This document shows, one piece after another, positions 24,310 to 31,258 of a stretch of DNA of 64,000 nt. The first letter of the stretch is position 1. Each line of letters opens with the position of its first letter. A model generated the notes under the pieces. It saw nothing but the letters and a program-made list of their open reading frames with translations. It was not told the DNA's origin and did no database searches. The DNA comes from CADEED01 sp963842515 (GTDB lineage Bacteria; Pseudomonadota; Gammaproteobacteria; Steroidobacterales; Steroidobacteraceae): contig CAWJGO010000005.1 in the NCBI GenBank assembly GCA_963842515.1, forward strand, positions 1 to 64,000, written 5' to 3'. The position numbers and the translations under genes were made by a program.

Positions 24310-24435
24310 GTCTAACAAGAAGTTGCAGCGGACCGTGCAACGGAATCGCGGGCAGGGCGCAAGCGCGTCATTTCATTATCCGCTCGCGCCGCACGGGGCA
24401 GCCCGTCGCACGGCCGCTGAACGGCGGCGTTAGGC
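24310..24435 (+). repeat. Divergent attC of a different family (126 bp)
   Basis: R'' GTCTAAC and R' GTTAGGC bracket 112 bases unlike the local consensus. L''/L' candidates are AAGTTGCAGCGG and CCGCTGAACGG. The central part (GCAGGGCGCAAGCGCGTC and TCGCGCCGCACGGGGCAGCC) is long and GC-rich. Sites of this style occur in other proteobacterial integrons, so the flanking cassette was likely acquired from elsewhere. Confidence 0.75.
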
Positions 24436-24448
24436 CACCAACCTCCCC

Positions 24449-24859
24449 ATGTCTCGAGCACTCATCAACCCCATGGCGGCACACGTTGCGCTCGCTGCGT
24501 TTCTGTATGTGCTTCTGACGATCGCGCGCGCGCCGGCGATCTGGGGAATTGGTCGTAGATCTGACGGCACTAATCCTTGGGCTTCTGTAGAGCCTCGGAT
24601 AAGCGCGAATCTTTCGAACCAATTCGAGTGGCCGCTATTTTTCCACGCTGCTTGCCTGATTTTGCAGTTGACCTACGTCAGCCCGGAAGCCGTTGTGCTC
24701 GCTTGGGCTTTTGTTGCTGGTCGAATCCTGCACAGTTGTGTCCAGATCCTGACTCGCAATGTGCAGCTCAGAGGAGTTGTATTTACGATCAACTTCTTGG
24801 CCGTGCTCGCGCTATGGCTCCTGGTCGTCTGGCCAGCCGAAAGCGCGTCGATGGCCTAA
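24449..24859 (+). CDS. MAPEG family membrane protein
   Basis: The 136-residue protein has four hydrophobic helices and the MAPEG signature: RISANLSNQFEWPLFFHAAC, then VLAWAFVAGRILHSCVQILT and LRGVVFTINFLAVLALWLLV. The family includes glutathione-dependent membrane enzymes; bacterial members are mostly uncharacterised. The stop is within attC 24. The cassette is bounded by a foreign attC on the left and a local-type attC on the right. Confidence 0.85.
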   Translation: MSRALINPMAAHVALAAFLYVLLTIARAPAIWGIGRRSDGTNPWASVEPRISANLSNQFEWPLFFHAACLILQLTYVSPEAVVLAWAFVAGRILHSCVQILTRNVQLRGVVFTINFLAVLALWLLVVWPAESASMA

Positions 24860-24942
24860 CAAATCGCTGGAGCAGACGCGTGGAGGGTAGAGTGCCAAAC
24901 TCAATTAGCGGCGGTCGCGCCGCTCAGCTCAGCCGTTAGGCG
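24855..24942 (+). repeat. attC site 24 (88 bp)
   Basis: R'' GCCTAAC, R' GTTAGGC; the inner region differs (GGAGGGTAGAGTGCCAAACT) and the GC run is reduced to GGCGGTCGCGCCGC. Confidence 0.9.
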
Positions 24943-25005
24943 GCACGAAGCGGTGTGCACGGTGCCAGCAGGTCATCACATCAATGCAGGGGCGGAGTTT
25001 TAACG

Positions 25006-25377
25006 GTGCCTCGGATCAAACCAGCGACTGTCTCCGACTATATCGGTGCCGCTCCCAAGGAGGCGCAGGCAAGGCTGCGCGAGATCCGAGCCATTTTGAA
25101 GAAGGTGGCTCCGGGCGCGACCGAGGCCATAAAGTGGGGTTCACCAGTGCTCGTGGCGGAACGAATACTGTTCGCGTACACGGCTCACAAGTCGCACATG
25201 AACTTCATGCCAACCGGCTCCGCCTTACTTCCCTTCAAAGACGAGCTGACGCAGTACAAGACTGGCAAGGACACAGTGCAGTTTCCATACCGCCTGCCCC
25301 TTCCGAAGCCGCTTATTCGGAAGATAGCCAAGTACCGGGTCAAGCAAGTGCGTGAAGGGGCGAGGTGGATGAAATGA
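25006..25377 (+). CDS. DUF1801 / iron-chaperone-like protein
   Basis: GTG 25006 gives a 123-residue protein: VPRIKPATVSDYIGAAPKEA, ARLREIRAILKKVAPGATEA, IKWGSPVLVAERILFAYTAH, MNFMPTGSALLPFKDELTQY, TVQFPYRLPLPKPLIRKIAK. The pattern P-A-x-E-x-I-K-W-G-x-P and F-P-x-x-x-P-L-P matches DUF1801 (YdhG-like), a frataxin-like fold. Members have been proposed as iron chaperones, without firm proof. The 63 bases between the R' core and the start are long for this array. Confidence 0.85.
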   Translation: MPRIKPATVSDYIGAAPKEAQARLREIRAILKKVAPGATEAIKWGSPVLVAERILFAYTAHKSHMNFMPTGSALLPFKDELTQYKTGKDTVQFPYRLPLPKPLIRKIAKYRVKQVREGARWMK

Positions 25378-25420
25378 GCACGAGCTCCGACGGGAGCATC
25401 TGCCCGGTGCTCGAATTGCC

Positions 25421-25495
25421 TTCCTTAGATCGATGGAGCGCGCGCGCGAGAGATAAAGTGCCAAGCCAAACAATCCCTCGGCTCAACCGTTAGGT
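25421..25495 (+). repeat. Degenerate attC (about 75 bp)
   Basis: GATCGATGGAGCG and GAGAGATAAAGTGCCAAGC match the consensus, followed directly by GGCTCAACCGTTAGGT. The R'' box (CCTTAGA) is mutated and the central GC-rich segment plus L' are deleted. Confidence 0.75.
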
Positions 25496-25501
25496 GCCTC
25501 A

Positions 25502-26017
25502 GTGCGCACGATTCTAAGTTTGCTGCTGTGTTTCGCCGTTTCTCAAGCGCATGCGGATGAGCGGGTGGACGCGGAAAAGGATGCATTCATTGCCTCGGCT
25601 TTGGATGCGTTTTGGGGCCGTGCGCGCGACTCGACGGGTGCGGTAATCTACCCGTCGTCTGATCTGGACCGCCGCACGCCTCCCATATCCTCGAGCATTG
25701 GCTACATTGCGATTGATGCAGGTGCAATCTCTGGCCTGGGCGCATGGTGCGGGCTTGACTGGGAATCGCATTACCTATCAATAACCGCCGCTGCGCGAAA
25801 GCGCGGAATGTCGGACAAGCAAGTCGCCTTCATCAGTGTCTTGCATGGCCTGATGCAAGGCCAAATGCTGAAGTCGCTGAACTCGCGCTGCTCCGAGAGT
25901 GATCGGCGGCAAGTTGCCAAGCAGCTCGCGGCGTCGAAGAGGTTGGGACTTGGGGCACCTGCCAACTCGCTGGAGAGCACGCGTGGGGAACAACGTGCCG
26001 AGTCCGAGCTGCTGTAG
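25502..26017 (+). CDS. Exported cassette protein of unknown function
   Basis: The GTG start at 25502 yields a clear signal peptide (RTILSLLLCFAVSQAHA, cut after AHA) and a mature protein with ERVDAEKDAFIASALDAFWG, RARDSTGAVIYPSSDLDRRT, GYIAIDAGAISGLGAWCGLD, DKQVAFISVLHGLMQGQMLK. One disulfide is possible (two mature cysteines). No family is recognised. The C-terminal 20 residues (LESTRGEQRAESELL) are read from a degenerate attC. Confidence 0.7.
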   Translation: MRTILSLLLCFAVSQAHADERVDAEKDAFIASALDAFWGRARDSTGAVIYPSSDLDRRTPPISSSIGYIAIDAGAISGLGAWCGLDWESHYLSITAAARKRGMSDKQVAFISVLHGLMQGQMLKSLNSRCSESDRRQVAKQLAASKRLGLGAPANSLESTRGEQRAESELL

Positions 26018-26044
26018 CTGCGTCGCTCAGCTCAACGGTTAGAC
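25970..26044 (+). repeat. Degenerate attC (about 75 bp)
   Basis: CAACTCGCTGGAG, GCACGCGTGGGGAACAACGTGCC and CGCTCAGCTCAACGGTTAGA match parts of the consensus. R'' is lost (TGCCAAC) and the centre is shortened. Confidence 0.72.
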
Positions 26045-26048
26045 GACG

Positions 26049-26702
26049 ATGCGCTCTTCGAAGCAGTTGTTCACTGCATTTGCTGCCAGCTTCGCTCTCG
26101 CAGTGCCGGTCACCTTCGCCACGCTTGTTCCATCTGAGGCTGTGAAACTCGGCGCGGCTGATAGGACGGCTGTGCTGGAACGAGCCTGCGGTAGAACTGA
26201 AGATCGAACGGACGAAGTCGAGGCTTGGCGATATCTCCACGACACGAACCAAATCTATGTCCACGTCACCTGCGCGCCATACGGTGTCGTGGCCGGTGTT
26301 CCTGCCCTGAAGATAGCTGACTGCAACAACGGCAAAGGTCGCTGGAACTGCGACCATATATCGCCCGCTATCAAGATTAGGCTTCCTGCCGGAGAAGTGG
26401 TGCTCGCCTACACGGAACGCATTGCCCCAGAATCCGCCGTCGAAATCGCGACTTACGCGAGTACCGTTCGCTCTTTCAATGGCCGCGACGTGCCCGCATT
26501 TCCCTTGGGGAGATGCTCGATCTCAGACGGTCAATCTATTCCCTTCAAAGGCGCGATCAATTTTGATCTAGCCTGTGATGGGTATCGCGCGAGTATCACA
26601 AAGGATTGCTGGGAGAGGGGATGTCGCCTCTTCTTCACCGCATTCGACGAGTTCATGGTGGAGTGGACGTCTAAGTCGCTGGAGCGCACGCGTGAAGGAT
26701 AA
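26049..26702 (+). CDS. Exported cassette protein of unknown function (217 aa)
   Basis: ATG 26049 gives a signal peptide (LFTAFAASFALAVPVTFA) and a mature domain with seven or so cysteines in pairs: RACGRTEDRTDEVEAWRYLH, TCAPYGVVAGVPALKIADCN, GRWNCDHISPAIKIRLPAGE, FPLGRCSISDGQSIPFKGAI, FDLACDGYRASITKDCWERG. It looks like a disulfide-bonded periplasmic protein. No family is recognised. The last residues (SLERTREG) come from a remnant attC. Confidence 0.7.
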   Translation: MRSSKQLFTAFAASFALAVPVTFATLVPSEAVKLGAADRTAVLERACGRTEDRTDEVEAWRYLHDTNQIYVHVTCAPYGVVAGVPALKIADCNNGKGRWNCDHISPAIKIRLPAGEVVLAYTERIAPESAVEIATYASTVRSFNGRDVPAFPLGRCSISDGQSIPFKGAINFDLACDGYRASITKDCWERGCRLFFTAFDEFMVEWTSKSLERTREG

Positions 26703-26735
26703 CGTGGCAGGTTCATGCAGTAGCGCGCTCTAGAG
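26670..26735 (+). repeat. attC remnant (left half)
   Basis: GTCTAAGTCGCTGGAGCGCA and CGCGTGAAGGATAACGTGGC match the consensus, with CAAA deleted from the core and no R' side. Confidence 0.75.
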
Positions 26736-26767
26736 GGCAGATGAAACACGGTAGGTCAGGAGAAAAG

Positions 26768-27172
26768 ATGGCAATGGCGATACTGCAAGGTGTGCACCCA
26801 GTCCTGGCGTCAAACGACGTGGCAACGTCAGTGGAGTTTTTTCGGCGCCTGGGATTCAAAGAGGTTTTCAGAGACGCTGCGCTCGAACCGAAATACGCTG
26901 TCGTGTGCCGCGACGGTGTGGAACTGCATATCCAGTGGACTTCAGCGGATCAATGGTCGGATGCGATAGATCGGCCGGTCTACCGTTTTCAGGTCAGCGA
27001 CGTCGACGCACTATTCGAGGAGTTCGCAAATGCGGGATGCATAGACACAGCATCTGGCAGCCCATGGGTACGGCCGGCCGATACTCCGTGGGGAACTCGG
27101 GAATTCCATGTTAGAGACCCGGGCAAGAACGGTCTTCAGTTCTATCGACAAATCGCCGGAGAGCCCGCGTGA
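26768..27172 (+). CDS. VOC (glyoxalase/bleomycin-resistance) family protein
   Basis: ATG 26768 (after AGGAGAAAAG) gives 134 residues: QGVHPVLASNDVATSVEFFR, RLGFKEVFRDAALEPKYAVV, CRDGVELHIQW, RFQVSDVDALFEEFANAGCI, TPWGTREFHVRDPGKNGLQF. Two beta-alpha-beta-beta-beta modules with His/Glu positions typical for bleomycin-binding-like proteins are visible. It may sequester or detoxify a small molecule. The gene ends in another attC remnant, so it too was probably a cassette. Confidence 0.87.
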   Translation: MAMAILQGVHPVLASNDVATSVEFFRRLGFKEVFRDAALEPKYAVVCRDGVELHIQWTSADQWSDAIDRPVYRFQVSDVDALFEEFANAGCIDTASGSPWVRPADTPWGTREFHVRDPGKNGLQFYRQIAGEPA

Positions 27173-27195
27173 AAAATAAAACACCAGGCCCAAGC
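27148..27195 (+). repeat. attC remnant, reused at a start codon
   Basis: CAAATCGCCGGAGAGCCCGC and GTGAAAAATAAAACACCAGG match the attC left half at most positions. The GTG at 27169 inside it is the start of the following gene. Confidence 0.72.
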
Positions 27196-27540
27196 CGCCA
27201 CCGCATTTTCACGATCCCGTTTTCGAAGGTGTATCCGATGTATGTGCAAAAGGCAGAGCGCAAGGGGCGGACAAAGAAGGAAGTCGACCTGATCATCAGT
27301 TGGTTGACGGGCTACACGCCAGCGGCACTGAAAAAACAGATCGAGACTGAGGTGGATTTCGAGACCTTTTTCGCTCGTGCGCCGTCGATCAACCCGGGCG
27401 TCTCGCTCATCAAGGGCGTGGTTTGCGGCATCCGTGTCGAGGACATCGACGACCCGCTCATGCGGCAGATCCGATACCTCGACAAGTTGATCGACGAACT
27501 TGCGAACGGAAAGCCGATGGAGAAGATCCTTCGGCAGTGA
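27169..27540 (+). CDS. DUF2200 family protein
   Basis: The 123-residue protein reads HRIFTIPFSKVYPMYVQKAE, RKGRTKKEVDLIISWLTGYT, VDFETFFARAPSINPGVSLI, KGVVCGIRVEDIDDPLMRQI, RYLDKLIDELANGKPMEKIL, a near-complete DUF2200 match. The family is small and cytoplasmic with no assigned role. The first nine residues (KNKTPGPS) derive from the attC remnant, and the GTG start overlaps the end of the VOC gene by 4 bp. This is the last gene that belongs to the array. Confidence 0.85.
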   Translation: MKNKTPGPSRHRIFTIPFSKVYPMYVQKAERKGRTKKEVDLIISWLTGYTPAALKKQIETEVDFETFFARAPSINPGVSLIKGVVCGIRVEDIDDPLMRQIRYLDKLIDELANGKPMEKILRQ

Positions 27541-27545
27541 TGCGG

Positions 27546-28781
27546 TCAGGGTTGTCGCGTGCGGCGGCCTTCGTACGTGATGGCTTCGTTCCGGAACAGC
27601 AACGCGAACAGGATCATGACCACCGCGGCGAACGCGGCCGGATAGACCCAGATCTGAAACCAGTCGTGCTGGCCGTTGACGTTGAAGCGGTCGGTAATCG
27701 CCCCGGCGGCCGAGAATCCGACCAGCATGCCGACGCCGTACGTTGCCAGCGTGATCATGCCTTGGGCGGCGCTGCGGTAGTGCTCGCCGGCTTTCGAATC
27801 CGTGTAGATCTGCCCCGAGACGAAGAAAAAGTCGTAGCAGATGCCGTGCAACGCGATGCCGATGATCAGCAGCGCGGAGATGTTGTCGGGTCCACCGTAC
27901 GCGAACAGAACATAGCGAACGGCCCACGCGAGCATTCCGAGCAGCAGTGTTTTCTTGATGCCGAAGCGCAGCAGGAAGACAGGTAACAGCAGCATGAATA
28001 CGACTTCCGACATCTGGCCGAGCGTCAGTTTGCCGGTGGCATTGGTGGTGCCGATCTCGGTGAGGAACGGGCTGGCATTCTGGTAGTAGAAGGCCAAAGG
28101 AATGCAGATGAGCACCGACGAGATGAAGAACACCAAAAAATTCCGATCACGCAGCAGCTGCAGCGCATCCAGTCCGAGAGCGGCGCGCAGCGAGAAGGCG
28201 CCCGCGCGAGCGGCCGTGGGCGGCGTGGCGGGCAGAGTCAAACTGAAAATGGCCAGCAGCAGTGACATTACTGCGCCCATCAGGAACGTATTGCGCAGCG
28301 CGCCGCTCGCCACCGCTTCCTGCGAATCCCAATGGAAGACGAAACTGATCACCAGTCCGGCGACGATCCAGCCGATCGTGCCCCACACGCGCACGAACGA
28401 GAACTGCCGCGAAGGATCCGTGAGCTGGCGGAACGAGATCGAGTTGACCAATGCCAGCGTGGGCATGTACGCGATCATGTAGGCGAGAACATAGGGGTAG
28501 AACTGCGCAAAATCCTGCGCCCGGAACATCTGGTACATCAGCAGCGCACCCACCAAGTGGAGCACTGCGAGGATGCGCTCGGCGTTGAAATAGCGATCGG
28601 CAATCAGGCCGATGATGAACGGCGCGATGATCGCGCCCCACGACTGGGTCGAAAACGCCAGACCGGTCTGTGCACCGCTCGCCTGGAAGTTGGCGAGGAG
28701 AAATGTTCCCAGAGTGACGAACCAGCAGCCCCAGATGAAGAACTGCAGGAACATCATCACGCTCAGCCGTGCAGCGATCAT
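27546..28781 (-). CDS. MFS transporter, nucleoside:H+ symporter/sugar permease type
   Basis: The 411-residue protein has twelve helices: RLSVMMFLQFFIWGCWFVTL, STQSWGAIIAPFIIGLIADR, ILAVLHLVGALLMYQMFRAQ and so on. FAQFYPYVLAYMIAYMPTLA and the NSISFRQ motif match the NHS/LacY-like family (NupG-type). The start codon overlaps the stop of the upstream sugar isomerase gene by 4 bp (ATGA), so both are co-transcribed. In this context it probably imports the sugar or nucleoside handled by the isomerase. Confidence 0.85.
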   Translation of the reverse strand: MIAARLSVMMFLQFFIWGCWFVTLGTFLLANFQASGAQTGLAFSTQSWGAIIAPFIIGLIADRYFNAERILAVLHLVGALLMYQMFRAQDFAQFYPYVLAYMIAYMPTLALVNSISFRQLTDPSRQFSFVRVWGTIGWIVAGLVISFVFHWDSQEAVASGALRNTFLMGAVMSLLLAIFSLTLPATPPTAARAGAFSLRAALGLDALQLLRDRNFLVFFISSVLICIPLAFYYQNASPFLTEIGTTNATGKLTLGQMSEVVFMLLLPVFLLRFGIKKTLLLGMLAWAVRYVLFAYGGPDNISALLIIGIALHGICYDFFFVSGQIYTDSKAGEHYRSAAQGMITLATYGVGMLVGFSAAGAITDRFNVNGQHDWFQIWVYPAAFAAVVMILFALLFRNEAITYEGRRTRQP

Positions 28782-30019
28782 GACCGGTACGCTTCCCGGC
28801 CAGTGCCCTGGACCGGAATCCCCTGCGCTGCCATGACTTCACGCTGCAAGGCGTACATCGCGGCGGCGGCTTCGTCGATTGCCCTCACGAACGCGAGCGA
28901 CCCTTTCAATATCGGTGCGAGCCGCGATTTGTCCTGTATGCGCGCTGGCGGGTACTCGTGCTCGACGACCAGATAGGTGTCCGCCGGATCGATTGACAGC
29001 AGCTCGCGGGCAGCGATCTGGTGGTCGAGCCAATCGACGCTGCGATTCTGTAGATAGGCCAGTGGATCGTGACGTGCCGTGCCGGGGAGCTCGTGCTCGG
29101 CCAGCACCACCTGCTTCTTCCATGCATTGGCCGCGTCGGCAGGGTTGGTCGACGGCTTGCCATTGATCCAGTCGCCGCGCTCCATCGTTTGACCGCCGTA
29201 TCCCCAGGCCGACACGCCGCGGGAGTTGACGACCTGTCCCTTGACGTGAAAGCCGCCGATCAGGAATCCATAACCCTCATCTTTGAGGTACTGGAACAGC
29301 GAGCGGGTGTCCTGTCCCATGAGGATGGCGTGCGATGGGTCGTAGTGGATGCGGAACTGATCACCGACGCCGTGTTTCTCGCAGATGCGATGCAGGGCGA
29401 TCCACGGACCAGGCGCGTACGCGATGTTGTTGTGCCAGCGGTCGAGCGTGTTCCACCCCGGCATCGGGCATTGCTCGACGCGGTAAGTGAGGCCGCGCGC
29501 CTTGGCCGCCTTGAGCAAGGGGATGAACTGCTCCTCGAACATGACGAGGTTCTCGTCCATCTCGAGCTTGACGTTGCGGCCGACGAATCCGCATACCGCA
29601 TTGGCGCCCAACAGGGCGGCGGCATCGAACACCCGCAACATGAACTCGTGCTTGTGAGCACGAGCGCCCGCATCGTCCGTGAGCATGTTGTCGAAGTAGC
29701 CGAGGTCGGAAAGGCCGACGCCGCTGGCACGCATTGCCTTCTGCACACGCGATGCCCTGTTCTTGTCAAAAGGCGCCCGCAGGTCGAGGGTATTGGCGAC
29801 GGGATCGAGCATCGCTTCTTCGGGGACATCGCTCAGCGTGGGATGCAGCGCGGCAGACAGCTGAATGTTCGGCGCACCGATGTCTCGTGCGAATTCCAGC
29901 CATTCCTCGATCGCGAGATCCGGATCAGGGTCGCGCCGATCGCGCGGTGTCAGTTCCTGAAACGCCGCGGTCAGCACGCTGAGCTTCATCGGCCGGGGGG
30001 CGAAGTCTCGGATGGTCAT
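28778..30019 (-). CDS. Sugar phosphate isomerase/epimerase (xylose-isomerase-like TIM barrel)
   Basis: I start the gene at ATG 30019 (TIRDFAPRPMKLSVLTAAFQ); ATG 29989 is an alternative. The barrel shows LAIEEWLEFARDIGAPNIQL, LLGANAVCGFVGRNV, TYRVEQCPMPGWNTLDRWHN, DQFRIHYDPSHAILMGQDTR and GGFHVKGQV, giving the Glu, His-Asp and His ligands of the AP_endonuc_2 family metal site. At 413 residues it is longer than simple epimerases because of a C-terminal extension. A longer upstream frame runs through an attC remnant and is not used. Confidence 0.85.
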   Translation of the reverse strand: MTIRDFAPRPMKLSVLTAAFQELTPRDRRDPDPDLAIEEWLEFARDIGAPNIQLSAALHPTLSDVPEEAMLDPVANTLDLRAPFDKNRASRVQKAMRASGVGLSDLGYFDNMLTDDAGARAHKHEFMLRVFDAAALLGANAVCGFVGRNVKLEMDENLVMFEEQFIPLLKAAKARGLTYRVEQCPMPGWNTLDRWHNNIAYAPGPWIALHRICEKHGVGDQFRIHYDPSHAILMGQDTRSLFQYLKDEGYGFLIGGFHVKGQVVNSRGVSAWGYGGQTMERGDWINGKPSTNPADAANAWKKQVVLAEHELPGTARHDPLAYLQNRSVDWLDHQIAARELLSIDPADTYLVVEHEYPPARIQDKSRLAPILKGSLAFVRAIDEAAAAMYALQREVMAAQGIPVQGTGREAYRS

Positions 30020-30062
30020 GGTTCCATGCTCAAGGTGAGTGAAGAAGGAATGATGCCAAGCA

Positions 30063-30100
30063 TACGCGTGGGAGACAAAGTGCCAAGCCCAAACTGCCGC
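30063..30100 (+). repeat. Orphan attC remnant outside the array
   Basis: TACGCGTGGGAGACAAAGTG and CCAAGCCCAAAC match the inner attC consensus at about nine of ten positions. A weak R'-like end (CAGCTCAGTCGTCAGGT) lies near 30240. The stretch 30020-30258 has no gene apart from this. Confidence 0.55.
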
Positions 30101-30258
30101 AGCCGCGGTGGGTGTGGCGGCAAACAATGTGAACTCACGCTTCTTGCTAGCGCTGCCCGCGATCGCCTTTGGTGCTCGCCGCCCGCGTTGCTGGCAGGTC
30201 GGCGGCATGCATTTTTATTGCTCGATGCGGCGGCACCTCCGCCAGCTCAGTCGTCAGG

Positions 30259-30636
30259 TCACTTTGAGCCGGGAGGCGCGAACACGTCGACCGAAAGCGT
30301 GACGGTGCGGCTTTCCCGGGGATCGAGCGCACCGACGCCAACTACCTTCCGGTCCACTTCCTCACCGCGGTCGTTGCGAATCGAGACCACCACCGAGTAT
30401 TCCCAAGAGTCGGTGCCCTTGGGATTGCGGATGGCACCTTCAACCCGCAGCGCGGAGAACGTCTGCTGGGCGCGAGCCTCGGCGATCGATTTGGGATCGA
30501 ATCGCAGATGATGGTGGCAACCCGGACAGACGCTGGCGCTCTCCAGAATGGTTGTCTTGCAGTGCGGGCAGATCCTGGTCTTGCCGGGTGCCACAACACG
30601 GACGTTCATGGGTCCGTCAGTGCTTGTGCTTCTCAT
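30259..30636 (-). CDS. Zinc-ribbon protein with beta-sandwich domain
   Basis: The 125-residue protein carries a zinc ribbon (RICPHCKTTILESASVCPGC, residues about 21-42) followed by FSALRVEGAIRNPKGTDSWE, YSVVVSIRNDRGEEVDRKVV, LDPRESRTVTLSVDVFAPPG, an FxLYD-like beta-sandwich. Start 30636 overlaps the end of the bactofilin gene by 20 bp; ATG 30609 is an alternative. The gene shares an operon with bactofilin, which suggests an envelope or cytoskeletal accessory role. Confidence 0.72.
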   Translation of the reverse strand: MRSTSTDGPMNVRVVAPGKTRICPHCKTTILESASVCPGCHHHLRFDPKSIAEARAQQTFSALRVEGAIRNPKGTDSWEYSVVVSIRNDRGEEVDRKVVGVGALDPRESRTVTLSVDVFAPPGSK

Positions 30637-31093
30637 CCCAGCCGAATTCCGCCTTGCCCCGCATGCGCGATCCTGCCGCCACGGTGAGGGACCCGGCCTT
30701 CAGTTCGCCATTGAGCACGCCGGTCGACAGCAGCTCGACGCGCGAGGCGGCGTCGATGTTTCCATCGAGCTGGCCGCCGACGACCACTGTGTCGGCCTTT
30801 ACGCCGCCGGTCAGGTGCGCGCCCGCTTCGATCGTCAGATTGCCCTGGACGTTGACATCGCCCTTGAATTCACCGGCGATGCGGACGTGTCCCGCGCCTT
30901 CGATCTTGCCCTCGATGATGAGCCCGGCAGAAATGATGGACTCCTTCGTTGATGCATCCGCGCGATTCTGCGTCGCGGCAGGGCGCGCGGCCGGTTCACC
31001 GACGGCGGATAGAACGGATACCTTCTCGGGCGCCTTCGCGGCGGGTTCCGGTACGCTCTTATCCCGGCCAGCTTGATCATTCCACAACGCCAT
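30617..31093 (-). CDS. Bactofilin (polymer-forming cytoskeletal protein)
   Basis: ATG 31093 lies 8 bases after a strong AGGAGG. The 158-residue protein has a disordered N-terminus rich in Ala, Pro and Lys (AAKAPEKVSVLSAVGEPAAR), then the bactofilin beta-helix: IISAGLIIEGKIEGAGHVRI, AGEFKGDVNVQGNLTIEAGA, HLTGGVKADTVVVGGQLDGN, IDAASRVELLSTGVLNGELK. Bactofilins assemble without nucleotide and position cell-wall enzymes. The zinc-ribbon gene overlaps its end. Confidence 0.92.
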   Translation of the reverse strand: MALWNDQAGRDKSVPEPAAKAPEKVSVLSAVGEPAARPAATQNRADASTKESIISAGLIIEGKIEGAGHVRIAGEFKGDVNVQGNLTIEAGAHLTGGVKADTVVVGGQLDGNIDAASRVELLSTGVLNGELKAGSLTVAAGSRMRGKAEFGWDEKHKH

Positions 31094-31180
31094 GACGAAC
31101 CTCCTGAATCTGAAATGCGTGTCGACCTCACGTGAGATCGTCGCACGTAAGTACACAGCGAAGTCAGGAGTGTCAAACCT

Positions 31181-31197
31181 CCCGACAAATTGTCGGG
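31181..31197. promoter_or_regulatory. Perfect palindrome between bactofilin and cupin genes
   Basis: CCCGACAAATTGTCGGG is an 8+8 perfect inverted repeat around a single A, in the 165-bp divergent intergenic region. A second half-site CCGACAAACGG follows at 31202. This is operator-like; the regulator is unknown. Confidence 0.5.
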
Positions 31198-31258
31198 ATA
31201 CGCCGACAAACGGCGCGGACAGCTTGGTCCCTGGAAAGGGGACGGGCACGCTACAGGA

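Larger units (their letters stand above)
12280..27195 (+). mobile_element. Integron cassette array (CALIN-like; no integrase in window)
   Basis: Roughly 27 single-gene (one two-gene) cassettes are separated by attC sites in one orientation. The consensus site is 88 bp with R''=GCCTAAC, L''=GCTGGAGCGG, L'=CCGCTCAGC and R'=GTTAGGC. L'' and L' pair with one extra G, the mark of an attC site recombined as a folded bottom strand. Many cassette ORFs run into the attC and end NKSLERTRE. All genes point away from the IS3 end, so attI/intI should lie to the left and is not present. High similarity between sites is typical of sedentary chromosomal integrons. The distal sites are progressively damaged. 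Confidence 0.92.

Noticed and set aside
12646..26749. Many minus-strand ORFs starting LALYLSRVRSSDLL
   Set aside because: This N-terminus is simply the reverse strand of the attC site; the ORFs oppose well-formed cassette genes.
12280..27195. Regular repeats as a CRISPR array
   Set aside because: Repeats are 88 bp, spaced by 200-650 bp of coding DNA, and have attC cores; no short spacers and no cas genes.
30020..30208. Upstream extension of the sugar isomerase gene to 30208
   Set aside because: The extension reads through an attC-like remnant and has no family similarity; ATG 30019 fits better.
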